This document shows positions 23,177 to 38,100 of a DNA stretch of 64,000 nt, one piece after another (the first letter of the stretch is position 1; every line of letters begins with the position of its first letter). Made by a program: the position numbers and the translations under genes. The notes beneath the pieces were generated by a model, which ran no database searches, had not been told where the DNA came from, and saw only the letters and a list, made by a program, of their open reading frames with translations. Origin of the DNA: Undaria pinnatifida (Eukaryota > Sar > Phaeophyceae > Laminariales > Alariaceae); contig JABAKD010000015.1 in assembly GCA_012845835.1 (NCBI GenBank), positions 8,867,967-8,931,966 on the forward strand, read 5' to 3'.

Positions 23177-26100
23177 CTGAAATTCACGAAGAGAGAGGGA
23201 CAGGAAGAGGGAAATTGTGCTATTAATGTACCTTACACAGATATGCCGAAACAAAGAACAGTTAGCATTAAAAGGTGATCAGAGAACCAACAGAGAAACG
23301 TGGACAACGACACTGGGACGAAGGCGGTATGTTCCACAGGCTCACATAGACAACAAGTAAATTAATGGGCAGGATTAACGTGACAGAAACGCCGAAACAT
23401 AAACAAAACAAGACGTCACGACACCAGAGAACAGGAAAAGGACACAGGTTGAACCAACAGTTCATTGTAAGAGATGGAACATAGGTTGTTCTTTGGCGTC
23501 GGTTAAGGCCATATTCTAAACATTCGGGTTCCGCCAGTCGAAAACGGCCTTCTTCGAGGACGGATATTTATGACTGGACATTTTCTGGATTGGATTCTTC
23601 GGGTTCTTCTTCTTCTCGTCAGTCGAGTCGATTTTATGCTTTTTTGCTCCTCTTAGAGGCGATTGGTGTTCGGGAGTACTTCTGTATGGCAGTCGAAAAT
23701 CGGTTGGCAGCTCTGTGCTTCGCGCGTTCTTCGCAAGCAATGCGTGCTTCGCGCACGAAGAACCTTCGTCCAAGCAGGTTCGTGGCGTTGGGCTTAGCCG
23801 AAAGCCGCCAAAGCTACGTTCGTGGCGTTGCCCTCAGCCGAGAACCGCCAAAGCTACAGCAGGAGTAGACATTGTTGGCAACATGGCATCTATATCGCGT
23901 GCTGCTGCCGTCGGGTGATACACCCTGCTGGGGAGAGGAGCTAAACGCCCGCCACGCTGACTTGCGGCGAGAAGCAACAACAGTGATAGCCAAGGCAGCG
24001 TCACTGCTCTTGTGTGATACTTCAATGTAACATCTTTGAGAGTGTGAGTATGCATTTTGTGGCGGGATTAGCGATGGGATGAGTTCAAAAAGCAGGTGTA
24101 AAACGTTCTAGACTGAATTTTTTGGCTGGCAGATGTTTTCGAGTGGACCCCCCAGTCGGAAAACTTAGTCGTAAAAAAATGGAGTCGAAAAAGCCCTTTA
24201 TGGACTGTGTAACACAGCCCGATCTGGGCTTCTCAGTCGAAAAGGGGGTTTTCGACTGACAAATCCGATTCTGTAAGAAATGGTCTAAGGAGCCGGGAGT
24301 TTGTCTAGGAACTTTCGTTGTGCGTCCTGCACTCTAAGGTATTTTTTTCGGGTTTTGGAGTGGGCTATGGTCATCCTGATATGGCAATCTTTGCTTTCGT
24401 CAATATCCGAAGTGAGGTGATGATGTTTGTTTTGTGATATTTTCATTAGTTGATCTTAATTACGAAGTTTTACGCTTGAATTTGACCCAGGCTACGTAGG
24501 GGGGTCCCCTTTTGGGCCTTTTATTTTTAGTGGCTAGGGGTCACTCGCGCGAGTAACCCCTTTGTTTCTATGCGATCTTACGTTTTCTTCATGTTCTACA
24601 TTGACGAAATTAATCCGCAATGCAAAGTTGATCTAAGCTGCGCCAAACCAAGTGCCTAAACCACCTTCATCCGTGGGGTACAGAGTCACTTGTGCGAGTA
24701 GCCTTGGTCATTTGGTCTTGTGTTGTAGTCTGGGGTATCATTTTGGGGTCTCGGAGATAGTATATGTCGTTACAGTATGTCCGATATTATATTGTGCCTA
24801 CGTAGCGTAGGGAATATATTCGATCTTGATACTTTTTATCTGATTCGCATTACTTGAATCCCATTTAAGAGTACGGCGTCACGCCGTATCGAACACACAG
24901 CGAGAAGAAAGTGCTTCCCGCGCTCGAATACTCGACATCTGGGAATGGAAGAAGCAAAATAATACACCAGGAACAAAGGTTTAGGTTAAAACATTCTGCC
25001 CCTTCTACGGCTCTCGGTCCAGTCTCAACCATGTAAGCTGCACTGAGGATACGGCCGGAGAGTCAGGTTTAGGTTTTCGGTTTTAAGCGACTCAGTGCCA
25101 CTCGCGCCGTTGTTTATCATCGATATTTAGCCTATGGGGTTCACTGTATGTGCTGTCAGGGTTCACGAAAAGCACCGCCACCAATCTGTTTGTTTGCGAC
25201 GCCAAGGAAATATTTACTATTATGCACCCGTTTTGGATGGGCTGAGCTCGATAGTACTTTTAGGGCGTATCCACCCTCACTCACACTATCCGCGGTCTCC
25301 CGTCAACGGTCTACGGGGAAACGTGGGTGCTCCGGGTGGAAAAAAAACAACATTTTTGTCACGGATTCCCCTTTAGGAAGCTCTATACCTCACCGAAAGG
25401 CTTACTCTGGGTACAGCAAAAGACAGCTATCCCACGAAAGGGGTCCAGCACAACGGGCTTGAGATGCGAACGTCGGGAGCGCAATATGTCACCGCCATCA
25501 TCCTAAACATGACTTCGAAGGCACGTTTCGCGCAAACCCAGGAGGAACACACGTCCTACAGTCGTAAAACAAACTAGCATCGTCCAACTATTATACTAAC
25601 CGGTAGTTGCTCCCTCTAAGAGCTCAACCGCACTTATTAACATGTCATGACATGACATCACATTTCCACCAACGGTTTCATCCATAACGTGCAATTCCTA
25701 CCGTGGAACTACTCGAACGCGCAACCCCTTGGCCCGACACCCACGGTCTAGGCATACAAAAAACATCCAGTGATATCGAAAACAAGAATGACATTAGTTC
25801 TGACAAGTTTGGATGGACGTGACCACATTAGGACAGAAACTAGTTTCGCCGAAAAACGATAACTCTATGGTAAACAGCGTCATAAGCCTCGCCAATCCCT
25901 ATGATACTGTAGGGCAGTGTACGGCCCAACGTTAAGCCCAAAACGATGCGGCAGGTTCTGAGCTAGGAAAAGGAGGGAAGGGAGGGACGATAAAGCGGTA
26001 TGAGCGGTTGAAATGACACACCTTGATAGCGTAGTCGGAGGTGTAGTCTTCGAGTACGAGTCCAATTGCGTACGACATTAGGCTTCCTGCACTCATCGTG

Positions 26101-29100
26101 AATAAACTGTAGCACCCAAACCCCACGCCCCTATGTTTTCCGCGCGACATGTGCAAAGGTAGAGGGGGCATCATGTGTCACATCAAGGCTACGACGAGGG
26201 CGGTATGCATCGCAATTTTCATCTCGACCACCGCATCGAACGTTTCAATGTCGGCGAAATTTATCAAATAAGCGAGAAATAGATAAAACATTTACGCGAG
26301 TGTGCCCGACGAACCGATGAAACAAATAGGCCGTAAAGGTGTTTCTGCTACCGTTGCACGCGCCGTGGATACGTCAATCGGAGAACAACGAAACTGTTTG
26401 CGATTTTCAAACTCTTCCCGATTGGAAAAGACCAAGGCTACGGTAGGGGGGGTCCCCCCGTTTTCACTGGTGTGTTTGAGCCAGTCGCACGAGTGGCTCT
26501 GTACCTCGCGGATGAAAACGGTTTTGGCAGTTGTTTTGGAGCAGCTTAGATTACCTTTGCATTGCGGATTGATTTCGTCAATATAATATACGAAGAAAAC
26601 GTAAGATCGCAAAATAACGAAGGGGTTACTCGCGCGAGTGACCCCTAGTCACTGAAATTCAAGGCCCAAAAAGGGACCAGCCTGGGTCAAAAGTAAGTAT
26701 AAATATATCACAAAACCCGTCAAACCTAAACACACTACGAGTAGGCCAACAAGCCAACGAAAAAGGTTTGTTAATAATCCACCATAAAAAGTGGAATTGA
26801 AACATATGCCAAAGGTAGATCTACGGTAACGTATTGCTGATATTACGTCTGGATTGGGTTAGCCCTTGGATTGTGACGGTCGAAGGTTTCAACACTACTC
26901 CTACTATGTTTTTCTTACCCAGAGGCATCCCACGGTGGCGGTGCCGCAGAATTTCCTGAGCTGCGATCACGAGGAGCTAGCTCAACATCATCATATTCAT
27001 CATCATCATCATCACCCGAAGCATGGCTTCGACATCATTCGGTCGCGAAAGCCCTCAACCAACGTTTCTAAGCGCTGGTCGTGAAACTAATATACTCGTA
27101 AAAATATGAGAGCAACCGGTAGTGTTTAAGATCACCTAACACGTTGGCCGCCCGGATCTTTGAAGGCGGTGGCCTGTTCGCGTTTGCGAGCAGAAAGCAC
27201 TTACTACTGGTCAAATAGTTTCAAGAGCGTACATCCGACTCACCCCCCAGCCCTAACCCAAACTCTAACCCCAACTCTAACCCTTAACCCTAACCCTGTC
27301 CTTATTCCGGAACCCAAACGGGACATAAACGGGTGAGACACACACGGTGCACCGGATTTGGAAAATCATGTATTATTCCGATCTGTGGACCACCACATAG
27401 CCCTCGACCAATGAGAGAACGTCAAACCTACCCTCCAAGGTCCGGGCAGCCATATGGTTGGGTGTTCTTGCTAGAGATCCTTGTTTGGGGAGCTTGGCCG
27501 TCCAGAAGGTCAGCAACATTAGTTTGCGGAAACCTGCAACCTACCGTGAGATGACTCCCAGACTCCCCAACCAGGTCAAAGTTCGTATATACGAAGGGGA
27601 AAGCTCGGGGCGTTCGTCCACAAGTAGTAGTCAAGACGACACATCAAGCTTACACACGCCGCTGCCCTTGGTCCCGGTCGGAACACTCTCCACGCGTTGC
27701 GTCAATAAGTTCGGATAGTCCCCCGTGACTGGGGCGCTGGCTGGAGTAAGCAGTCAGCAGCTAGCAATCGTCACCAGCCGTTTGTTTGCATGTTCTAGAC
27801 CAAATTGTCAGCACCGTCTCGTGAAAATATCCGCTTATTTTTTCCAGCCACAAAATTGAACTAAGCACAGCCAAGTCGCCGCCACGAAGTGCAAGCTCTT
27901 TGCACGCACATAATGCGGGCCAACACGCACCTACATAGCCGCGGATTGTTCTTGGTTTGACCAGAGTTGTCACATATGCCTCTCCTTGAGCTCTCCCGAA
28001 GGTATCAAACAGCAACTTCCTTGTTTTCGAATTTATTACAGACGTCAATATACGTATCCCATGCATTTATCCCGTGCCGTTGGTTATGTCCGCAACTATC
28101 GGGGGCATATTCAAAACTGGGTCCAGTTCCTGAGGCGATATAAATCCCGCGGATAACGATGAGCTACTATTGAAATGGAGCCGAAAGGCACAGGCTGCGA
28201 CAGAGGTGCACATTTTCATTTCGAACGCCCCTAACCTGATGTTCACCAACAAAAAAACGATGTATTTTCTATTTTCTAAACTGACCTTTTTTTAAATGAA
28301 CGTGCAACCAGACGTGGATCCGATCATGGTGAAGGCAGTCAAACAAAAATCACACTGTGCATCGTATAGAATGACATTCGGACCATTTTGGTCAATCAGA
28401 AGACACAAATTACCCCAAAAAGTGCTAGGTCTATCGTATCACTGGCCAAAGCTGCGGTACCATAAGGGTTATGTTCATGTAATGTGTTTTTTTTTCTTCA
28501 TTTGCGCAATGGCTCGGGGGGGTCACTCGAGCGAGTGACACCTTTGTTCCTTGCCTTCTTTAGGCTTTGTGTCGTTCAAAATGTTCGACGCGAACCCCCA
28601 ACCGAATAGTTAGCTATAAGCTGCGCCAAGCGAAAAATATCTAACATGTTTTTGTCGGTGAGGTACATGGTCGCTCGTGCGAGTAAGATGGTATGATATG
28701 GTATGATAGTATGACCGAATGATGGTATGATAGTATAATAGTATGTTGGTATGATAGTAGAATATGATAGTGTGACAGTGCGACAGTCTGATAGTATGAT
28801 AGCATGACAGTATGACAGTATGATAGTATGAGGGTATGGTGGTGCAATAGTATACACGTCTACATACGAAACCCTGTCAAATGATGCAACAGATGTTCCC
28901 TGGATTCTATGTTGAGGTCCCTACGACTCAGAAACATCGCACAGTCTACATATAGTCTTTACACAAACCTAAAATACGCCAAAACTGCTCGTTGCCCAAT
29001 ACCAGGTTCGTCAAGAACGCAAGAACAAACAGAACAAGAGACGAGGTAATCGTAGCAGCGCGCATCATTACAGCATTCGCCCACCACACATCACCTGCTT

Positions 29101-32100
29101 TGCAAAATGGTTTTGGGCATCAACGAACAAGGTCCAACGCATGCCCGTAGAGTTTAGGTGGAGTGACGAGCGGTAGTGAAGATGAAGTGCGCTGCTCGAT
29201 AACCTGTTCCTGACTGTCGGTACATTGAAAAATCTTCGGGCCGCGTCTCCTCTGTATCAGGTGTGTGAGGAATCTCATTTGTCGTTTTCAAGCAAGCGGT
29301 TGCGTTGACATACACAACCTGGCTTGATGTGAAGGAAAGGAACACCACTCAGCGATCAACTACTACGCGCCCGGGCATGTTTTCATGAGCACCACTAACA
29401 AGAGCACCAGACATGGACGCGACATCTACAGGACCACAACATCTTCGACGACAGTGCGGAGAAAACAGGGCGAATAATCGTACACTAGCTAATAACAATG
29501 TGAAAAGAAAGTATTAATAGACAGATCTGTTCACACTGCAGTAGACCACACTACCAACCTATTATGCGGTGTATTTCGTGCCTCCAGCCGTTTGCATGAT
29601 CGCGTGAAAACCTTTACCAAACGCAGTAGCATATGCGACCCAGGCTACGGTAGGGGGGTCCCCTTTTGGGATTTTTATTTCAGTGGCTAGGGGTCACTCG
29701 CGCGAGTAACCCCTTTGTTCCTGTGCAATCTTACGTTTTCTTCATGTTTTACATTGACGAAGTCAATCCGCAATGCAAAGGTGATCTAAGCTGCGGCAAA
29801 CCAAGCTCCTAAACCATCTCCATCCGTAAGGTACAGAGCTACTCGTGCGACTGGCTCAAACACACCAGTGAAAATGGGGGTACCCCCCCTACCGTAGCCT
29901 TGGTCATTGCCGACCAAAGTAAAGTCACCCTCGCGTTCAATAGTGGTGCTATACATTGCATTCCCACGTCATCTCGCTTGGTGTATTTGTAAGATGTATC
30001 TCTGTCTTAGGGTTGGCGACCTCAGAGCCCCACATCGGCACCGTAAAAATCATAGGCGTAAAATCGTATATGTAAGACAATAATAATGTGAAAAGGAGGT
30101 ACAGACAGATATGTTAAAAGAGAGGTAAACCGCACTACCAACTCATTACGTAGGGTATTCCGTACATACCGTCGGCATGATCGCCTCCTAACCTATGCTG
30201 AGCGAAGCATGACTAACGAAGTAACGTAATTGAGCGCGTGTACACTAAGAGTTCCTTTCAAAACAATGACGATTCGCAATTCTCCCCTTCGTTCTCAATG
30301 GCGGTGACATTGCATGACCACATCACCTCGCCTGTTGTATTTGACAATATGTATCTCTTATAATTACCGATGTCAGAACATAATGGTGTCTACATGCTCG
30401 TACCTATCGATTGAAATATTATATATTTCGATCAACGTACAATAACAATTATGAATATTTTAACACATTGTTTAATACACTTAAGAACTGGGTTGCATAC
30501 TGCATGTAACATCAAACCTTCTAGAATGAAAAACATTACCAGGCGGGTGATTCGAAGGGGTGTCTTCCTGATGAAACCGTCAGGTTCGTTCCCTTGAAGG
30601 GTTTATAGTTTCGGCGCACATGTTGAAATGCCCCCCTCCCCGATCCCCCTTGTTCAAACGCCCCACCTGGAATCAAAATCTACAAGAGTAGTAAACACTA
30701 CCAGCCAGCTGATATCATCTCATTATCCATCTAGTCATCCATGCCGTAGCTCCAACTCATCTCCGCCCTCCCCCCCGCATTTGGTTCCCCGCCCAGTTCG
30801 TCGAACCGCCCAAATTACAATCGAAGTCGGCCAGGGTAATACACACTCCTAAGCAATTGATATCACGTCATTATCTTCCTAGCCATCCATGACGTAGCTT
30901 TCATTCATCCCCCCTCCCCCCGTCCAACGCCCCGTCCTTCCCCACACCCCGTACGATTGCCTAGACCCAGCACCCCGCGTGTAGCAAGCCCCTACATATA
31001 TGATTAGTACGCGCGATCGGAGGATCACACACAATGTTGCGAAGATCAGTGTCGACCAAATCCTTGATCTCATCGCTTGTATGTATTATAATACTGTGTG
31101 ACCCAAACCTCTTGGAAACCATTCTCGCTCCCGCCCCCCTCTTTTTTTTTCTTCTTTTTCCTCGCTCTCTTTTGCTTAACGCCCCACCTAATATAGAAAT
31201 CCGCCAGAGTAATGAACACTTCCACGCCCCGAGTATGACCTCGTTATCTTTTAATAGCGGTCCATGCCGCTGCTGCCATTCCCACTCCTCCCCCCACCCC
31301 CAACGCCCCCTCCTTCGCCACCGCCCGCACCATCGCCTAGATCTAGCACCACGCGTATATCAAACCCCTATATCTATGCGACTGAAAGCCCTCTCCCCCG
31401 CCCCCCGCCCCCCCCCCCGCCACACATCCCCCCCCTCCCCCACAGGAAGGATTTAAAGTTTCCACGCACAAAGTGAGCTGCCTGACCCGTCCCCCCCCCC
31501 TATACCCCCATCCCGCCCCCCTTTTGACCAAAATCAGGACCCCACGTCCTTAAAGACTCCGCCCTCCCCTCACCGGTTATTCGACTTACAGGATCCACGT
31601 GATAAATTGATGCATTTCCTTCACAGCTGTCAGATGTTGTCTCCCTCAGAAACGGGTTTTTTAGTTCCCACGCACAGTCTGCTTAACATCACCGTGTTGA
31701 CCCTGATAGCTACACTGTAGTTGCAAGGGGAGTCGCAGACCTATATCCTTAATGAGGACACACAACCCGTAATATGCGCTATCGGAGTATCACACACAGC
31801 TTGCAAATATGAGTTTCGACAAAATATTCGATCTCACAGCTGGAGTGTATTTTAATATTTATACTAGTATGAGAGTATGATAGTTGATAGTATCATAAAA
31901 TGATAGTATGATAGCATGATGTGTGATAGAATGATAGTATGATGGTATCATAGTATGAGAGTATGATAGTATGATAGAATGATAGTACGATAGTATCATA
32001 AAATGATGGTATCATAGTATAATAGTATGATAGCATGATGTATGATGGAACGATAGTATGATGGTATGATAGTATGAGAGTATGATAAAATGATAGTATG

Positions 32101-35100
32101 ATAGAATGATAGAATAACAGAATGATAGAATGATACTATGATAGTATGATAGTATGGTAGTATGGTACAATGATAGTATGATAGTACGATAGTATGATAG
32201 TATGAGTGTCTGATAGTATGATAGTATGATGGTATGACAGTATGATAGTTGTGATAGTGTGATAGTATAATTTAATCATGGTATGATAGTTTGAAAGTGT
32301 GATAGTATCATAGTTTTTTGCGTTTGTTTTCGCACACTCTTACTTATTCCAGCTTCTGAACAAGCCGTGGTCACAGGTGTCGTCCCTTCCCCCCCCGGTT
32401 CTTGCCTTCAAATTCATCGCGCATAGGGTTCAGCAATCCCACTGCTCGTCGATTTTTCCCCGAGTGTTGCTAACTCGCGCTCTCGCACTTTCCGCAAGTT
32501 AATTTGTGCGCAAGGAAATGCCTCCACGAATTTGTACGAGTATGCACTCGGGGGATTCGAACTCACGAAACTGATCTACTCAAGGCTCGAAGATAACCCG
32601 ATACGCCACCGGGACGACCGGCATAGTATGACAGTATGATAGCATGGTAGTATGACAGTATGAGTGTCTTGTAGTATGATAGTGTGATGGTATGGCAGTA
32701 TGATATAAACAGCTTGATAGTATGATAGTATGTGTGGTGTGATAGCTCACACCCAGCAGTGAAAAACGGGGCATGGCGGAGTATGATACTACAATACCCT
32801 AGACTTGGTCCACTCGGCCAAACACACACACGCCTTTGCCGTCGTATCCTTCTTTCTGGAATGTTAATTGGGACGTTCTATCCCCGCTGGCGTGCTTCGT
32901 GGCGGTCAAACCCCCGTATCAAACGCCCTTCCATCCTATATACAACGCCGTCGTTAAGGGACGAGACCAGTGGTCGCCCTGGACGAAACCGTCTCGCACG
33001 GTGTGCAATACCCGACCCGATCGGCTGATCGCTATATGTAAACTCACCGCGCCCGTGGGGGGAGATGTTTCTGCAGCACCGAGAGGACGGGGCCGTGCCA
33101 GCACTCTGCGAACAGGAACCTGTATGGCAGATATCCATTAAACGCCAAGCACGCACAACAGAACGATTCTCGCTTGGTCGAAGCAGTCATTCAACGTTAA
33201 TGGTGGCGCCTTTTCTGCCTAACTTGTATAACGTGTGTGACGTGTATGACCGGCTGAGCTCCTCAGGCGTGTATGACAATATTTACGACATCTTTAGTTC
33301 AGGACTAACCCAAATAGATTTCCGTTCCAAGGGTTGCTCGAACGAATGAGTGGTTCTAAGATAGCCCTCCCAACTTTTATTTAACGAAATCGCCGATTTT
33401 GAAACCAGCTCCCAGCCGTACCTTCTGAAGTACGGCGCCCCTTGCTATCCCCTCGTCATCGTTCGATAGCCCTTTGCAAACAAGAACTTACAGGAATAGA
33501 GTGTTTCGTAGAGTCCTTCCTCTAGTCGAGCAGCCATGAAACGTTCGTTAAAGAAATTCAATCGTTTTCGGGGGGCTATCGTAGAATCAGTCGAATGTCG
33601 TCAGTCGTGTTCCCGATGAGATACGGAGCTCTTCATGTTTGAAGTTCAGAAACTTTTCCTGCACACCTATTAATAGAATGGGATGACTCTAGTCCTAAAA
33701 CAACCATACTCACGAAAGTATCGGACTCAAAACTGACCTGTGGTTTCCTCATTTGAATAGATCGAGCGGCGACAAACGTTTGACCCAAATTCTGTCTGTG
33801 ACCGTTGGATGACTCATGAGCAGCACTGCAAATAGTGCTCGAGTATCATTTTGCAGTTGGACACTCGATTTCAGAACGACGCATGCTACGATGGACACCA
33901 TTGTATTATTAACGCTTCTTCTTTGAAGCGCTCGATACACTTCCCAAAAACTGATTTTGGAGGGAACCTGAATTCGCTAACACACCCGATGACCAATCGC
34001 ACGGTCTAGATACAGTATCTTCAACGTCTACGAAAACAATGTTCGCCCATTTGAAAAAGGAACGAAATGTTCCGACGACCTTGGGACAAGGAGCCCCGTC
34101 ATGACATGTTTAAGCCGAAGCGTGGTATTCCTCTATCGTGGCATCATAGCAAAAAGCTCCATGGGGTGATACACACCATGACACCGACACGCAGGAATGG
34201 CTCTTGAGGTTATGAAAAAAGAGTGCCTATCAATGACCGGTAAATAACTAACGTACAGAATAGCCTAGCATGGCGAAGATTGTAACCATGCCCGAACATA
34301 TGGTATAGTATCACTGCCACGTGCTACGATACTAGAGGTAGTTTTTCTGAAACGGTTTCTAGAGAGTGGCGCTCCACTTAACCCAAAATCGTCGGCAATA
34401 GACCATTTTTTGACCGAAATCGTCGAATATAGACGATTTTTCCACATGATTTTCGTTGCATACCTCGGCCATGGGATTGTTCATACGACATCAGTTTTAC
34501 TGTTCAGGAGATCAGTTTTTGGGAGGTTCTAGTTGAGGAAACCTCGGAAAATACGTGGCGAACTTCTGTCGTAGCACGCGTCCACTCGAGCAGCCAACCC
34601 TTACCTTAGTATCAAACCAGCTGTTGGCATGGTCCCTCTATAGTGCCTACATGTACCAGACGGAATACCGGGACTGTACGGCGAACGGCGCACTACTCCG
34701 CATGCTACCACTAGCGGTGTTCTCCATATGTGCCACAAGCAAATTAACAGGCATCAGATGGTGGCCAACTGGCACCATTTAACCGGCTCCATAGACGGAT
34801 AATGTTTCCGTAACGTATACTGCGGCACAATACAGAGACCAACCCCCCACCCCCCCCCCAAAAAAAAAAGCATATACACGTGTGAACACAAACTCACTCC
34901 ACCAAGAGGAAGAACATGGAGGCGTAGAAGCTGGGGACAACGATCACTAGGAAGAATGCCGGAGTACCCAAAAGCGCCCCTATCGCGGCGATGTACATTC
35001 GCGCTCTTTTCTCGCCCGCCTTCTCCCACCTCATTTTCGGCGACGGCGTGACACGTCGCGTCCCGTCAAACATGCCGGGCGGTCAAAACAAATGCGACAG

Positions 35101-38100
35101 ACGGTAAAAAAACACGAAGTTCGGTCATACCTAACGTGACGGACGGGCGAAAGCAACATGATGGCCGTTTAAAACAACATGGTAGACGGTCAAACTAAAT
35201 ATGACGAACGGTCAAGCCAATATGCACCGTCGCAGACTTGATTGAGGTGCATACATTAAAAGTTGCGGAGGAGGCTTACTGGGGTGCGTGTAATGAGCAC
35301 AGCTTTCCTCACAAGGAAACTTTGAGGAGGTGGGCGTATGGCACGTGTGCTACGATATGATAGAGGAGGCACGATTTCGCTGAATTTGGTTCCAAACGAC
35401 TGGGTTCTTGATCGAAAAATCGACCAAAATATGTACGAAACCCTTGTGCAGCTTTAGCAAACCCCAGGTTTCGTAAGCTTGCCAATGTGACAAGGCCTTT
35501 GGCGGGTGCTACTCTAGACGTAGTGCTTATTTCACGGCAACCCTCGTTCTAATGGCGGCGGGACTCTTTGGCCCCAAATCTTCCGACCTCATACACGCCA
35601 CGGTAGAGCTGGCCGTTTAGGTTCTGAGGGATCCTCTGTATTTGAGCACCTCCAGCCCCACCTCGCCCAAAAACTGATTTTGAGAAAAAAATGGGGGTGC
35701 AACGCGATGAGCGAATCCATTGGTCTGGACTGCACAAACGAATCATACATCCAAAATAAAAACGTCAAATACGACGATTTTGGGCTAAGAAGTCCCATCC
35801 TTCAAAATATAACAAACGGAAATAGCTTTACTGCCTCTATATCGTAGCATTCGTCAATTTCGATACCTCCATGGCATGCTTTTGCAACACTTTTCGTGGT
35901 ATACTTACGTCATGGCCTTGACAATCGCGTATCACTTTCATCATCCCCTAAACCAGGTTCTCAAAAAACATACCGCTCCCCTGAGTCGTTCTACGGAAGC
36001 CCCTCCGGCGTTTCTTTACCGAAATATCTGTTTTTGAAACCAGCTACCGGCTGGATCTCCCGATATACGGTGGACCATTGCATCTCCGCCGTCATCATTC
36101 GACAGTCGTTCGGAAAGTAATGGCCATATTTCTTGTTGCCTGGTCATTATCAGTACTCGTATAAACTTTTTGCGGCGTCAAAACGCTCAAAGGACGTAGC
36201 TCGGTTTCCCCCCCAATCAACCCACAGGCGTTGCCCGCTTAACCTCCCCCAACCCCCGCGCTCCGCTCGTATCTCTCTAGGAACTGGTATATTCAACATA
36301 CCCCTCTCTACGTATTTGTCGTTCGTAAGAACATTGGTGACTATTCCTAGTGAGGGTACGTGCCAATCATTAGTATCGGCAGTATACAGGATACCTGCAT
36401 TACTGGATATAGTGCCGATATTACATGTACTAGTGCACTTAAGCAGGTTCCAGTTGCGCAAAACGATTTCGCCGACACTACCCCGGCCACAGGCAATATC
36501 CAGCCGGCACCACAGGGAGAACACCACCCAATGCTGTGTAGGGATGCTTTCGCGTTCGTTCGGTGCTTGTGGTTGTGCGTGCTCACCTGTCGGCCGCTAA
36601 CCCCCCGAGGTAGGAAGACAGAGCTCCGCCGAAAGACACCACGGAGGCGTTCAGGTAGCTGTCTGAAATACACCAAAGCCGTGACAGGTATATACGTGTG
36701 AAATTAGCTATTGTCTCTGCATTTGCGACAGATGCTGCCGTAGAGGTGCATCGGTTGTATTCTGAGGCTAACAACTACTCGAGAATTTTTATACTCTTAG
36801 TACTATTACTACTTCACCCAAAGCTCAATTGAGGAGTAAGCTGAACGTTCAATCAGATGAACTAAGCCGTCTGGTGACCAGCCATAGGAGGCAATCAGTA
36901 ACCAAACCAAGTATAAAATTCCGACGAAAATCGGTCACGGTAGCCTGTTCCTTCAGAAGCCTTGGTGGCTGAAAAGGTGCCACACCTATGATGGAACGCC
37001 TTGTCGCCATAAACACGCATCATAACGTACAATTAAAACCTCGGTTGTGGTCTTACTCGTGTTTGTTGTGTCGTCGTTATTGGTCTTGGTCATGCTCGTC
37101 GATTCGTCGACACCTAGCGCTTCGGTTCCCGTTAGATCGTCAGCTTTGATCGTTTCCTGTGAATACGGAGCCTTCGGCCCTCTAGTTTGACGTTGAAAGC
37201 GCGCACGCAATCTTGCTCCCACAGAATTGTGCAGTACAAGAAAAAAACCGCTGCTCTTGTGGGATATTCTTTTTGGGAGTTCGATTTATCACCACCCATC
37301 CTGCGTTTGAAAAAATAGATACGTGCGAGAGACAAAGCCCCCACCTGGACTGCGTCTGAGCCACTCGCAAGAGGGCCTAAAGTGTGTACCTCGCTGAAAA
37401 TACTTCGGACGCGTTTTAGGTTGGGGAGCGCAGCTAGCCATTGCATTGCGGATTCAAATGGGAAACTTTGAAGGGCACAAAAAACTCAAGATCGCAAAGG
37501 AACAGGGGCGCCACTCGCGGAAGTGGCCTTGAGCCACTGCAACAGAAAGGCCCCACAAATTACCCGCCTTATCGTAGCCCCGGCAGCGACCGGATGGACG
37601 CGTACTGCGGCAGAGTTGCACCATTTAAGAGGATCCACAATTTGAGGAAACCTGCCCAAACTAGAAATATGTTGGCCAAAAACAATAAGTCCCGCCTCAT
37701 TTTTCTGCGTTGCGTGCTGCAGTGGCCTTTCTTTCTCACTTACATATGGTGTTGTAGTCTGGGTACATTTGGCTGTAAAAGTCGGGAAGGTACGAGACGA
37801 CGATGGAACCCCCCATGAAGCGGAACATTCCGCCGAAGATCATCAGGATGAACAACGGCTCCCCGAGGAAGTGGGACAGGCTTCATCCCGACGCACAGCA
37901 GCGTGTTTCCACACGTATCCGTCACCACAGCCCCCCCCACCACCAACATAATCAAATTCATCATCACCCATCACCGTCACCACCCCGCCGTGACCATCAT
38001 AGCCACCGCCACCATCATCATTGCCGCCGTCATAAAATAAGGGCGACACAAAAGCATGGCAGATAATTTTCCACACGATTAGGGCGGGGCGCAAAGAGAA

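Noticed and set aside
23268-23465. A possible alternative last exon (SVTLILPINLL) resembling VTLIL of exon 11
   Set aside because: There is no AG acceptor before it and only five residues agree. A short local DNA duplication around 23,215-23,405 explains the likeness.
26022-26094. A shorter exon 10 using the inner AG at tgctacag
   Set aside because: It keeps the frame but would remove 12 residues (ending FGCYS) that match the expected RG..FG.Y pattern before helix 11. The outer acceptor is preferred.
30628-31476. Proline-rich plus-strand frames and their glycine-rich mirrors
   Set aside because: They are produced by C-runs in repeat E. The same happens on the opposite strand in the inverted copy at 46,300-46,780.
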